64,000 bases of DNA, from positions 94,869 through 158,868 of the forward strand of contig JAFRQH010000025.1 in the NCBI GenBank assembly GCA_017428725.1, written 5' to 3'. Each line of letters opens with the position of its first letter. Positions within the stretch are counted from its first letter, which is position 1. The translations under genes and the position numbers were made by a program. Below the pieces are notes generated by a model that was given only the letters and a program-made list of their open reading frames with translations, was not told where the DNA came from and did not search any database. This DNA comes from Bacteroidales bacterium. GTDB taxonomy: Bacteria > Bacteroidota > Bacteroidia > Bacteroidales > UBA932. Of this stretch, positions 19,138 to 26,989 are shown piece by piece.

Positions 19138-20613
19138 ATGAAGTCTGATATTGTCGTAATCGGTGGGGGCGCGTCCGGGCTGATGGCGGCGTACCACGCC
19201 GCCCGCACGCTCGTCGACGCCGGCCGCGACGCGCAGGTCACGGTCCTGGAGAAGATGCCGCGGCCGGCGCGCAAAGTGATGATCACCGGCAAGGGGCGTT
19301 GCAATTTCACGAACGTCAAGGATTGGAATGCCTTCTCCGGCCACGTCCGTTCGAAGCCCAATTTCGTCAAGTCCGCCTTCTACAACCTGCCGCCGCAGGC
19401 CCTTGTGGACTGGTTCGAGGGTTTCGGGATGCCCACGGTCGTCGAACGCGGCGACCGCGCCTTCCCGGCCTCGCACCACGCCTCCGACGTCGTCGACACG
19501 CTCGTCGCCGCCTGCCACTCCCTCGGCGTCAAGATCGAAACCGACGCTGAGGTAGCCAGCATCACGCAAATGGCCGGTAGCAGCTCGCCCCTGAAAACGT
19601 CCGGCTGCGCCGGACCCCTCCCATCTGACGATGGGCCCCTCCCTCTTACGGAGCCGAGGGTGGCACGGTTTTCTGGGGCGACTGCTACCGGCCAAGAATT
19701 TTGCGTGACGCTGCTTGACGGTCGGGAGTGGAAGTGCAGCAGGCTGATCGTGGCGACGGGCGGACTGAGCTATCCGACCACCGGATCGACCGGCGACGGG
19801 CTCCGCTGGGCGGAAGCCCTGGGCCACAAGGTCGTGCCCACCTTCCCGTCCCTGACCGCCCTCGTACCGAAAGGATACAAACTGCAGGAAGACAAAGACC
19901 TGCACATCGACCGCAGCACGCCCCTGTCCGAACTGGGGGAGAAACTCTGCGGCATCTCCCTCAAGAACATCCAGCTTGCCCTGCAGGTCGAAGGCACGGA
20001 CGTGGAGACGGAATTCGGTGACATCGACTTCACCGACGGTGGCCTCGAAGGTCCGGTCGGATTCCAGCTCAGCCGCAAGGCCGTCAAGGCGCTGGTCAAC
20101 GGCTCGCGCGTCCGGCTGGTGCTGGACCTCAAGCCCGGCGTGGACCTGACCGAGCTGACCATCCGGGTCAAAGAGCTCTGGGCCGAGATTGACAAAGATC
20201 CGCGCTCGCGCCGCGTCCGCGAGAAAGAGCGCTGCCGCATCCTGCTCGGCAAACTGATGCCCTGGGACCTCATCCCGGCCTTCACGGCGATGCATCCCGA
20301 GATCATGACCTTGGAGCGCCGCAGCCGCACCGAGACCAAGGTGTGGGTCAACCTGGTCAGCATAGCCAAAGCGCTGAAATACTGGCCCTTCGACATCGCT
20401 GGCTACGTCGGATACGAGCGGGCGGTCGTCACCGCCGGCGGCGTGAGCACCGACGAGTTCGTGGCCAAAACGATGGAATCCCGGCTCGTGCCGGGACTCC
20501 ATCTGTGCGGGGAAGTGCTGGATATCGATGCCGATACCGGCGGCTACAACCTTGAGCTCGCTTTCGCCACGGGCGCCCTGGCGGGCATCAGCGCGGCGAA
20601 ATCCCTCCTATAA
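19138..20613 (+). CDS. BaiN/HI0933-like NAD(P)/FAD-dependent oxidoreductase with in-frame palindromic insert
   Basis: 491 residues. FAD-binding Rossmann motif IVVIGGGASGLMAAYHA at the N-terminus, GKGRCNFTN, VIVATGG-like LIVATGGLSYPTTGSTGDG, and the C-terminal GGVSTDEF, GLHLCGEVLDIDADTGGYNLE. This is the YhiN/BaiN/RdsA flavoprotein family. About residues 142-190 do not resemble the family and coincide with a 147-bp palindromic repeat that keeps the frame open. Removing it would leave a normal-length loop. The gene starts immediately after GH127 and its end overlaps the convergent peptidase gene by 6 bp. Confidence 0.92.
   Translation: MKSDIVVIGGGASGLMAAYHAARTLVDAGRDAQVTVLEKMPRPARKVMITGKGRCNFTNVKDWNAFSGHVRSKPNFVKSAFYNLPPQALVDWFEGFGMPTVVERGDRAFPASHHASDVVDTLVAACHSLGVKIETDAEVASITQMAGSSSPLKTSGCAGPLPSDDGPLPLTEPRVARFSGATATGQEFCVTLLDGREWKCSRLIVATGGLSYPTTGSTGDGLRWAEALGHKVVPTFPSLTALVPKGYKLQEDKDLHIDRSTPLSELGEKLCGISLKNIQLALQVEGTDVETEFGDIDFTDGGLEGPVGFQLSRKAVKALVNGSRVRLVLDLKPGVDLTELTIRVKELWAEIDKDPRSRRVREKERCRILLGKLMPWDLIPAFTAMHPEIMTLERRSRTETKVWVNLVSIAKALKYWPFDIAGYVGYERAVVTAGGVSTDEFVAKTMESRLVPGLHLCGEVLDIDADTGGYNLELAFATGALAGISAAKSLL
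19562..19708 (+). repeat. Multi-hairpin palindromic element, copy A, in frame inside the BaiN-like gene
   Basis: Nested inverted repeats: TCACGCAAA (19562-19570)/TTTGCGTGA (19700-19708), TGGCCGGTAGCAG (19571-19583)/CTGCTACCGGCCA (19682-19694), TCGCCCC (19585-19591)/GGGGCGA (19675-19681), GAAAAC (19593-19598)/GTTTTC (19668-19673). Inside are three small hairpins, including CCCATC-TGAC-GATGGG and CCCTC...GAGGG. The core closely matches copy B in ygiQ. Confidence 0.85.
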
Positions 20614-21474
20614 CTGATTGTAGCGCGGGGAGAAGGTGTCTCCGTCGGCAGGGTTTCCGGTGCGGAAGCCCTTCATCAGCCAGCGGGAACGCTGGTCGGA
20701 AGTGCCGTGGTTGAAGGTCTCGGGCGTAGCATAGCCCCGGGCCTTCTTCTGCAGATAGTCGTCGCCGATCTTGGAGGCGACAGCCATACCCTCCTCGATG
20801 TCTCCCGGCTCCAGGGAATTGTACATCTTGTTGTCGTGGTGCGCCCACACGCCGGCGTAGAAGTCGGCCTGGAGCTCGAGCCGGACGCTGATCTGGTTGC
20901 TCTCCGCCTGGCTCACGCGCGACATCTGCTGGTGGGCCTGCTGGAGCGTGCCGAGCAGGTACTGCACGTGGTGTCCGACTTCGTGGGCGATGACGTAGGC
21001 GTAGGCGAAGTCGCCGTCCGCGCCGATCTGCTGCTTCATCGTGGAGAAAAAGGAGAGGTCGATGTAGACCGTCTGGTCCGCACTGTTGTAGAACGGACCC
21101 ATCTGGGCGGAAGCCGTGCCGCTGGCGGTCTGTACATAGTCATTGTAGAGGACCAGCTTCGGCGGGACGTATTTCCGGCCGTTCTGGGCGAAAATCTTCG
21201 TCCACACGTCCTCCGTGCCGGCCAGGATCTGCTTGGAGAACACGGCGAGCTCTTCCTCCTCGGCCGTGGGCGTACGGCCGCTCGGCGTGAGGATCTCCGT
21301 GCCGCCGGCGCCACCGACCTGCTGCAGGATGTCGAGCGGATTGCCTCCCATCAGCAGGGAGATGATCCCGATGATGATCAGGCCTCCCAGGCCGATACCA
21401 CCGGCGACTGCGCCGCCGGACATACCACGCCGGTCGTCGACGTTGGTGCTCTGTCTTCTTCCTTCGAGTCTCAT
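20608..21474 (-). CDS. Neutral zinc metallopeptidase (YpfJ family)
   Basis: 288 residues. A cytoplasmic N-terminus (MRLEGRRQSTNVDDRRG) precedes one Gly-rich transmembrane segment (about 20-43). The zinc-binding HEVGHH spans residues 164-169, preceded by AYVIA, and the downstream SVRLELQADFYAGVWAHH supplies the third ligand region. RSRWLMKGFRTG near the end is typical of the family. A membrane-anchored peptidase of unknown substrate. The 3' end overlaps the convergent BaiN-like gene by 6 bp. Confidence 0.93.
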   Translation of the reverse strand: MRLEGRRQSTNVDDRRGMSGGAVAGGIGLGGLIIIGIISLLMGGNPLDILQQVGGAGGTEILTPSGRTPTAEEEELAVFSKQILAGTEDVWTKIFAQNGRKYVPPKLVLYNDYVQTASGTASAQMGPFYNSADQTVYIDLSFFSTMKQQIGADGDFAYAYVIAHEVGHHVQYLLGTLQQAHQQMSRVSQAESNQISVRLELQADFYAGVWAHHDNKMYNSLEPGDIEEGMAVASKIGDDYLQKKARGYATPETFNHGTSDQRSRWLMKGFRTGNPADGDTFSPRYNQL

Positions 21475-21495
21475 AATTCAGGGTTCTTTGTCGTA

Positions 21496-21503
21496 CAAAG
21501 ATA
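21496..21503 (-). promoter_or_regulatory. -7 box TATCTTTG for the zinc peptidase gene
   Basis: The minus strand reads TATCTTTG 21 nt upstream of the peptidase ATG. Confidence 0.7.
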
Positions 21504-21524
21504 GCAATTAATTCAAAAGAAAAA

Positions 21525-21560
21525 CGGGTCACTGCAAGGGATTGATCCCACAGTGACCCG
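21525..21560 (-). terminator. Rho-independent terminator after the histone-like gene
   Basis: CGGGTCACTG (21525-21534) pairs perfectly with CAGTGACCCG (21551-21560), with a further GGGAT/ATCCC pairing inside the loop. On the minus strand the stem is followed by TTTTTCTTTT, so it terminates the 21580-21735 gene. Confidence 0.85.
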
Positions 21561-21579
21561 CTTCTTCGCAGGGAAGGAA

Positions 21580-21735
21580 TTATTTCACGCTGGCTTTGCG
21601 GTATTCCTTGCCAATCTTCTCAAGGGCGAGGGTGGCCTTGCGGACGCGGGCCTGGGCCGCCTTGTTGCCGACCTTGTCGATGTCTGCGCAGATAGCAGCG
21701 ATCTGCTCTTTCATTTTGGCGATGATCTCTTCCAT
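21580..21735 (-). CDS. Histone H1-like (Hc1-type) mini-protein
   Basis: 51 residues, starting MEEIIAKMKEQIAAI and ending EYRKASVK. The central NKAAQARVRKATLALEKIGK matches the lysine/alanine-rich helix found in short Bacteroidetes Hc1/histone-H1-like proteins (family knowledge: NKAAGTRARKASLELEKL-type sequences). It is predicted to be wholly helical and basic at the C-terminus. It likely binds DNA as a nucleoid protein, and an HU gene lies 105 bp upstream on the same strand. A strong terminator follows 20 nt after the stop. Confidence 0.8.
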   Translation of the reverse strand: MEEIIAKMKEQIAAICADIDKVGNKAAQARVRKATLALEKIGKEYRKASVK

Positions 21736-21839
21736 AAAAATAAATTTAAAGGTTAGTAATTTCTTTTGCGATGCCTAAGTTAGCAATAATGTTTCAAACT
21801 GCCAAATTAATGAAAGCAAGCAGATTCGATTTCGGTAAA

Positions 21840-22118
21840 TTATCCTTTGTTGACATCCGATTTGAAACGCTCGCAGGGCTTGAAATGGGGAACTTCCTTC
21901 TCAGGGATCAGGATGGTCTTCTGCGCGGTGATATTGCGTGCAGGCTTGGCGGCCCTGTGTTTGAGGCTGAAAGTGCCGAAACCTCTGAGGAAAACCGGCT
22001 CTCCGGCCGATACGGACTTCCTGACAGACTCCATGAAACTCTCGACGATGGCTGCAACTTCCTTTCTATCAACGCCTGTGGCGCCGGCAACCTCTTTAAC
22101 AATCTCTTCCTTTGTCAT
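21840..22118 (-). CDS. HU/IHF family DNA-binding protein
   Basis: 92 residues. The HU fold is clear: MTKEEIVKEVAGATGVDRKEV dimerisation helices, FLRGFGTFSLKHRAAKPARN covering the GFG turn and the beta-arm, and PHFKPCERFK at the end. It bends and compacts DNA. The C-terminus retains the PxFKPxxxFK ending of HU/IHF proteins. It is transcribed in the same direction as the upstream helicase and the downstream histone-like gene, but has its own promoter-like box. Confidence 0.95.
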   Translation of the reverse strand: MTKEEIVKEVAGATGVDRKEVAAIVESFMESVRKSVSAGEPVFLRGFGTFSLKHRAAKPARNITAQKTILIPEKEVPHFKPCERFKSDVNKG

Positions 22119-22138
22119 AACTATATGGTTTAATTGTA

Positions 22139-22165
22139 AAAAGATAATCGATTCGAGAGTCGAAT
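22139..22165 (-). promoter_or_regulatory. HU promoter region: near -7 box plus small palindrome
   Basis: The minus strand reads TATCTTTT at 22139-22146, one base off the consensus. Immediately upstream ATTCGA-GAG-TCGAAT (22151-22165) is a perfect 6-bp palindrome that could be an operator. Confidence 0.45.
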
Positions 22166-22206
22166 ATACAAAAAAAATGCTTTCGGCGTCATTGTATGGC
22201 TGATTT

Positions 22207-24360
22207 TCACATTTTTTTCACATTTGGGACGAGCTCCAATTGAGCCGGGTCGATCCTCCTGCGCCCGAAGGTGGCGAAGCGCACGACGACCGTGCCCGTC
22301 CCGGAATCGGTGTCCACCACGACACCGTCTCCGAACAGCATATGCCGGACCGTGGCGCCCAGGTCCACCGCCGCTTTCTCCTCAGGCTCCTGTCCGCCGG
22401 TCTGCGCGATCATCCGGTCCGTCCCCCTCCAGAGTTCCTCGGCGACGCTGCCCTCGATGTCGTAGAGGGGGCCCATCCCGTCCTGCGCCTCGCGGATGAA
22501 GCGGCTGGGGTATTTGTGGAGGGAATTCTGGACGTTGAACCCCTCGGAATCCGAGAAGAAGAGCCGGTCCATCGCCCGGGTGCAGGCCACGTACACCAAG
22601 CGCCGCTCCTCCTCGAGCCCGGCCTCGCCGCGCTCCCGGACCGTCCTGTGGCTGGGCAGTACTCCCTCGCTGAGCCCGTAGATCCAGACCACCGGGAACT
22701 CCAGGCCTTTGGCTTGGTGAATGGTCATCAGGCGCACTTTGTCGTCGTCCCGGCGGTAGTCGGCGTTTGTGTAGAGGGCAATGTCCTGCAGGTACGTGCG
22801 GACACCCAGGTTCTCCTCGTGGCGGTTCTGCTCCTCGTAGAGTCGGACGGAGGCGAGCAGCTCCTGCAGGTTCTCCAGCCGGTCCTCCTCCGTGTCCACG
22901 CGGTACATCTCCAGCAGGCCGGAGCCCTCCAGCAGCTGCTCCAGCGTGGCGGAGATGCTCCGGGATCCCATCGCGGCACGTACTTCGCTCACGAGGCTGA
23001 CCAGCCGGCCGGCCGCCTGGTTGCGGGCGGCCAGGCCGCTGTCCGCCAGCGCACGGAAGAGCGAGCAGCCACGCCCGTCGGCGAACTCCTGCAGGCGCGT
23101 CATCGTCTGTCGGCCGATCTTGCGGGAGGGCACGTTGACGATGCGCTTGAAGGACAGGTCGTCGTCGAGGGCGGCGAGGCGGAGGTAGCCCAGGGCGTCC
23201 TTGATCTCCTTGCGCTCGAAGAAGCGGACCCCGCCCCAGATGACGTACGGGATCTTCTCGCGGATGAAGCACTGTTCGATGCTCCGGGACAGATAGGTGG
23301 CGCGGTACAGCACCGCCATATCCTGCCAGGAGCGGCCTTCGGCGGCGAGCGCGCGCAGGTGCGCGGCCAGCCGGGCCGCCTCCGCCTCCTCGCTGCGGCA
23401 GTGGACGAACAGCGTGCGCGACCCGGCTGCCGGGCGCGTCGTGACGGAGGTGCGGGGGAGACGGTTGTGGTTGTGGCCCACGATGCTGTCCGCGGCAGCC
23501 ACGATGTTGGGTACGGACCGGAAGTTCTCCTTGAGATAGATGTCGGTGTCCGGGGTGTAGTTCACGAACAACTCCGGGTGCGCACCCTTCCACTCGTAGA
23601 TGGCCTGGTCGGCGTCTCCGACGATGAAAAGGTTGCCGTAGTGGCCGCTCAGGATCGTGAAGAGCTCCCACTCGTAGCGGTCGCAATCCTGCACCTCGTC
23701 GACCATCACGTACTGGAACTGCCGCTGCCATCGCCCGCGGACTTCCGGGAAGTTGTTCAGGATGTGCAGCGTGTAGTAGAGCAAGTCGTCGAAATCCAGC
23801 GCGAAATAGCGCTTCTGCCGGAGGATCATCCGGCCGAGGACGGGCACGTCCGCCGGGCTCAGCGGCGCCGTCGGGACGACGAAGCGTGGGATGTACGGCG
23901 CTGCGGCCTTGAAGGCGGCGAGCTCGTCCAGGTACTCGCCCACGATGCCGCTGCGCCGGCTGATCCCGCATTCCTCCAGGACTTCCTTAATCAGGCCTTT
24001 CATATCCTCTTCGTCGAAGATGAGGTAGTTCTCCGGATACCCGAGCCGGAAGATCTCCTCGCGCAGGAACTTCACGCAGAAGCCGTGGATCGTCGTGACG
24101 AAGTCCCCGGCCACGCCGCCGGGGCAGAGGGCGCTGATGCGGTCTTTCATCTCCCGGGCGGCCTTGTTGGTGAATGTCATGCAGAGGATGTCCGACTGCG
24201 GAATGCCCACGGTGTTGAGCAGAAAGGCATAGCGGTGGACGAGCGTGCGGGTCTTGCCGGAGCCGGCGCCGGCCACTACGCGTACGTGCCCTTCCGTGGC
24301 GCAGACCGCCTGCCGCTGGTCCTGCGTCAGCCCCCTCAGATAAAAGTCATAATCTCCCAT
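22207..24360 (-). CDS. UvrD/PcrA-type DNA helicase (UvrD/REP superfamily 1)
   Basis: 717 residues from MGDYDFYLRGLTQDQ. Superfamily-1 motifs in order: AGAGSGKTRTL (Walker A), FTNKAAREMKDRI, TIHGFC, DEVQDCDRYEWELF, VGDADQAIYEWKGA, LKENFRSVPNIV, TIHQAKGLEFPVVW, EERRLVYVACTRA. A short C-terminal beta domain (HMLFGDGVVVDTDSGTGTVVVRF) resembles the Tudor-like PcrA tail. It unwinds DNA in repair and replication restart. The start is supported by a TATTTTTG box 4 nt upstream. Divergent from the cysteine desulfidase gene. Confidence 0.94.
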   Translation of the reverse strand: MGDYDFYLRGLTQDQRQAVCATEGHVRVVAGAGSGKTRTLVHRYAFLLNTVGIPQSDILCMTFTNKAAREMKDRISALCPGGVAGDFVTTIHGFCVKFLREEIFRLGYPENYLIFDEEDMKGLIKEVLEECGISRRSGIVGEYLDELAAFKAAAPYIPRFVVPTAPLSPADVPVLGRMILRQKRYFALDFDDLLYYTLHILNNFPEVRGRWQRQFQYVMVDEVQDCDRYEWELFTILSGHYGNLFIVGDADQAIYEWKGAHPELFVNYTPDTDIYLKENFRSVPNIVAAADSIVGHNHNRLPRTSVTTRPAAGSRTLFVHCRSEEAEAARLAAHLRALAAEGRSWQDMAVLYRATYLSRSIEQCFIREKIPYVIWGGVRFFERKEIKDALGYLRLAALDDDLSFKRIVNVPSRKIGRQTMTRLQEFADGRGCSLFRALADSGLAARNQAAGRLVSLVSEVRAAMGSRSISATLEQLLEGSGLLEMYRVDTEEDRLENLQELLASVRLYEEQNRHEENLGVRTYLQDIALYTNADYRRDDDKVRLMTIHQAKGLEFPVVWIYGLSEGVLPSHRTVRERGEAGLEEERRLVYVACTRAMDRLFFSDSEGFNVQNSLHKYPSRFIREAQDGMGPLYDIEGSVAEELWRGTDRMIAQTGGQEPEEKAAVDLGATVRHMLFGDGVVVDTDSGTGTVVVRFATFGRRRIDPAQLELVPNVKKM

Positions 24361-24364
24361 GCTG

Positions 24365-24372
24365 CAAAAATA
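24365..24372 (-). promoter_or_regulatory. -7 box TATTTTTG for the helicase gene
   Basis: The minus strand reads TATTTTTG, matching TAnnTTTG, ending 4 nt before the ATG; leaderless transcription is predicted. Confidence 0.6.
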
Positions 24373-24461
24373 TCCCCACATTTTGACACTTCTCGTCAAA
24401 AATGGGGTGCATGCGACGAAAACCGAGTATTTCCCTGTTAAATCGCTTGACAAAACACACG

Positions 24462-24490
24462 TTTTTCCACGGAAAAAAGCAGTATCTTTG
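24462..24490 (+). promoter_or_regulatory. -7 box TATCTTTG with upstream palindrome before the desulfidase gene
   Basis: TATCTTTG at 24483-24490 lies 5 nt before the ATG. TTTTTCC-AC-GGAAAAA at 24462-24477 is a perfect 7-bp palindrome just upstream of the box and could be an operator. Confidence 0.6.
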
Positions 24491-24495
24491 CGAAT

Positions 24496-25794
24496 ATGGA
24501 GAATGATCGCATAATTGCTCTGATCAAGCGGGAGGTCGTTCCCGCGATCGGGTGTACGGAGCCGGCCGCCGTGGCCCTTTGCACCGCATATGCCACCGAG
24601 GCGCTCGGGGAGCGTCCGGATCGGATTCGGGTGGAACTCAGCGGAAACATGCTCAAGAACGCCATGGGCGTGGGCATCCCCGGTACGGGGATGACTGGCC
24701 TGCCGGTAGCGGTGGCGCTTGGCGCGTTGATCGGCAAGAGCGACTATCAGCTGGAGGTGCTCCGGGACGTGTGTCCGGATGCCGTCGCGGCTGCCCGCAA
24801 GTTCATGGAAGAAGGCCGGATTTCCATCGGTCTGACGACGGAAAGCGACGAGACGCTCTATATCTCCGTATCCTGCCTGGCAGGGGAGCGGAGTTCCAGG
24901 GCCGTCATCGCGCGGGACCACACGCGCCTGGTCTATCTGGAAGGGCCCTGCTGCCGGACGGTGGACCGTCGTGGGGAACTGGGCCGGCCAGAGTCGGAGA
25001 TGGCTGAGAACGGCCTCACGCTGCGCCGGGTGTTCGAATTTGCGACCACGGCGCCGCTGGCGGACCTGGAGTTCATCAACGAAGCCCGCCGGCTCAACGA
25101 AGCGGCCGCCGAGGAGGCCCTCAAGGGCAACTACGGTCACGAGCTGGGCAAGACCCTCTCCCGTCCGTTGGGCAAGGGCATTATGGGCGAGTCCATTTTC
25201 AGCCACATCATCAGCGCCACCTCCTGCGCCTGCGACGCCAGGATGGCCGGGGCGATGATTCCCGTGATGAGCAACTCCGGCAGCGGCAACCAGGGCATCG
25301 CCGCCACGCTGCCCGTGGTGGTTTTCGCCCGCGAGAACCACAATACGGAAGAGGAACTCACGCGCGCGCTGATCCTCAGCCACTTGACGGCCATCTACAT
25401 CAAGCAAAGCCTGGGGAAGCTGAGTTGCCTGTGCGGCTGCGTGGTGGCCTCGACCGGCAGCAGCTGCGGGATGACTTACCTGATGGGGGGCGGCTATGAG
25501 CAAGTCTCCTACAGCGTCAAAAACATGATTGCGAACCTCGCGGGAATGGTGTGCGACGGGGCCAAGCCCAGCTGTGCGCTGAAGGTCAGCAGCGGGGTGT
25601 CCACGGCCGTGCTGAGCGCGATGCTTGCCGTCCAGAACCACAGCGTCAGCTGTTATGAAGGCCTGATCGAGGACGACGTGGACCGTTGCATCCACAATCT
25701 CACCCGCCTGGGCTCCGTGGGCATGCAGGAAACCGACAAGATGGTCCTCGATATCATGACGCACAAGCAGACAGGCCGCGACGGTACCTTATGA
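24496..25794 (+). CDS. L-cysteine desulfidase family (CdsB/CyuA; UPF0597)
   Basis: 432 residues. Family signatures: VPAIGCTEPAAVALCTAYA, LSGNMLKNAMGVGIPGTG, GALIGKSDYQLEVL, a central SATSCACDARMAGAMIPVMSNSGSGNQGI region (quoted here only by its landmarks SCACDARMAG and NSGSGNQG), and LSCLCGCVVASTGSSCG. The conserved cysteines fit the [4Fe-4S] cluster of the family. It breaks cysteine down to pyruvate, ammonia and sulfide in the cytoplasm. The start codon follows the promoter box by 5 nt, so the mRNA is probably leaderless. Confidence 0.92.
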   Translation: MENDRIIALIKREVVPAIGCTEPAAVALCTAYATEALGERPDRIRVELSGNMLKNAMGVGIPGTGMTGLPVAVALGALIGKSDYQLEVLRDVCPDAVAAARKFMEEGRISIGLTTESDETLYISVSCLAGERSSRAVIARDHTRLVYLEGPCCRTVDRRGELGRPESEMAENGLTLRRVFEFATTAPLADLEFINEARRLNEAAAEEALKGNYGHELGKTLSRPLGKGIMGESIFSHIISATSCACDARMAGAMIPVMSNSGSGNQGIAATLPVVVFARENHNTEEELTRALILSHLTAIYIKQSLGKLSCLCGCVVASTGSSCGMTYLMGGGYEQVSYSVKNMIANLAGMVCDGAKPSCALKVSSGVSTAVLSAMLAVQNHSVSCYEGLIEDDVDRCIHNLTRLGSVGMQETDKMVLDIMTHKQTGRDGTL

Positions 25795-25889
25795 ATCTGA
25801 TATCGTCGCGACGGTTATGCCGTCCGCCTGGTCCGCGAGGTGCAGTAGCATATAACCCTATCCCGGGCAGCCCCGGGTCCTTATGCAAG

Positions 25890-25917
25890 CCGCCATCCCT
25901 TCCCGAAGGGGTGGCGG
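25890..25917 (+). terminator. Strong hairpin downstream of the desulfidase gene
   Basis: CCGCCATCCCTTC (25890-25902) pairs with GAAGGGGTGGCGG (25905-25917), 13 pairs with one wobble. No T-run follows directly, so intrinsic termination is plausible but not certain. The rest of 25795-25987 shows only short GC palindromes. Confidence 0.45.
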
Positions 25918-25987
25918 TGCTGCTATCTTGCTGGGAAACAAACAAAAGAAAAGGGGCAGGCTCATTTCTGTACCTACCCCGGAAGCG

Positions 25988-26060
25988 AGCCACTTAACAG
26001 ACTTGAACTGTTGACCTGCGCGTTACGAATGCGCTGCTCTACCGACTGAGCTAAAGTGGC
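25988..26060 (-). tRNA. tRNA-Thr (anticodon CGT)
   Basis: 73 nt on the minus strand. Acceptor GCCACTT/AAGTGGC, D-arm GCTCAGTCGGTAGAGC, anticodon loop TTCGTAA giving CGT, and T-arm with GTTCAAGTC. No encoded CCA. One A-C mismatch is seen at the base of the anticodon loop. Confidence 0.93.
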
Positions 26061-26118
26061 AATGGGATTGCAAAGGTAGTAATTATTTTGAAAAATGCCA
26101 GCCTTTGCACAAAGAATG

Positions 26119-26979
26119 TTAAAAGAGGCGGCCGTTCCACTTGGCGGCCAGCCGCTCGCGCTTGTACTGCTCTTCGAGCTTGGCGAACTGGGCCTTCGTG
26201 TCCAGGGTGAAGCTCCCTTGCTGGATCCAGGCGAAGTAGGACGGGTCCGTGTCGAAGACCTTGCGGGCGGTCTTGCCTTTGTGCTTGCCGAAGTTGATCA
26301 GGATCTCGCCGCTGTCGTCCTTGATGAGATGCCCGGAGAAATCGACGTATTTCTTGCCGACGAAGCCGGCGAGGGAGGCCACGTCGTTCTTGAGGACCTG
26401 CTCGCGGTATTTCTCCGGCGTCTGGTAGCGGTCCAGCTGGGCCTTGAGCACCTCGTACGTGGCGAGGGTGTCGGCCTCGGCGCTGTGCGCATTCTCGAAA
26501 TCCTCGCCGCCGCAGTAGAAGCGGTAGGCGGCGCGGAGGTTGCGGGGCTCCATTGCGTGGTAGATGTTCTGCACGTCCACCATCAGCGGGCTGTGCAGGT
26601 CCACGCCCAGGTCCAGGCCGGTGAGCTTCACGCGTTCGAACTCCTCGGCGAGCATCGGCAGGTCGAACTTGGAGGAGTTGAATCCTGCCAGGTCGCTGTC
26701 TCGTAGCCACTCCGCCACCTCGGGGGCGACTTCGTAGAAGGTGGGGCAGTCCTTCACCATGTCGTCGGTGATGCCGTTGACCTTGGACGCCTCTGCGCCT
26801 ATGGGACGCTGGCAGCGGCGCTCGTAGTCCCAGGGCTTGATGCGCCAGGTCTTGATGCGCTGCTCCCCGCCGGGGAACACCTTGACGAAACTGAGCTCCA
26901 CGATGGAGTCGGCAGGAATGTTCAGGCCGGTGCTCTCGATGTCGAAGAAGAGCAGCGGCCGGGTGAGGTTCAGTTGCAT
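26119..26979 (-). CDS. 3'-5' exonuclease, DnaQ/exonuclease X-like
   Basis: 286 residues. DEDD-type exonuclease: FFDIESTGL (Asp12/Glu14), VNGITDDMV, DLAGFNSSKFDLPMLAEEF and HSAEADTLATYEVL (His and Asp of ExoIII). The C-terminal ~80 residues (INFGKHKGKTARKVFDTDPSYFAWIQ) match the small domain seen in exodeoxyribonuclease X and similar proteins. It probably degrades single-stranded or mismatched 3' DNA ends. It follows dnaN by 10 nt on the same strand, suggesting a replication-linked operon. Confidence 0.9.
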   Translation of the reverse strand: MQLNLTRPLLFFDIESTGLNIPADSIVELSFVKVFPGGEQRIKTWRIKPWDYERRCQRPIGAEASKVNGITDDMVKDCPTFYEVAPEVAEWLRDSDLAGFNSSKFDLPMLAEEFERVKLTGLDLGVDLHSPLMVDVQNIYHAMEPRNLRAAYRFYCGGEDFENAHSAEADTLATYEVLKAQLDRYQTPEKYREQVLKNDVASLAGFVGKKYVDFSGHLIKDDSGEILINFGKHKGKTARKVFDTDPSYFAWIQQGSFTLDTKAQFAKLEEQYKRERLAAKWNGRLF

Positions 26980-26989
26980 ATCCGGACCG

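Noticed and set aside
17113..20502. Very long antisense frame (1129 codons) opposite GH127 and the flavoprotein, and similar ones opposite SusD, GH2, ArgS and others.
   Set aside because: High-GC codon usage opens the opposite strand; the translations are low-complexity Val/Arg/Asp/Gly-rich with no family motifs, while the sense frames are clear families.
25801..25848. A 15-codon fragment (ending GYAVRLVREVQ) after the desulfidase gene that resembles the C-terminus of FISUMP-type Bacteroidetes surface proteins.
   Set aside because: Too short to support; a TGA precedes it and no further homology is visible upstream.
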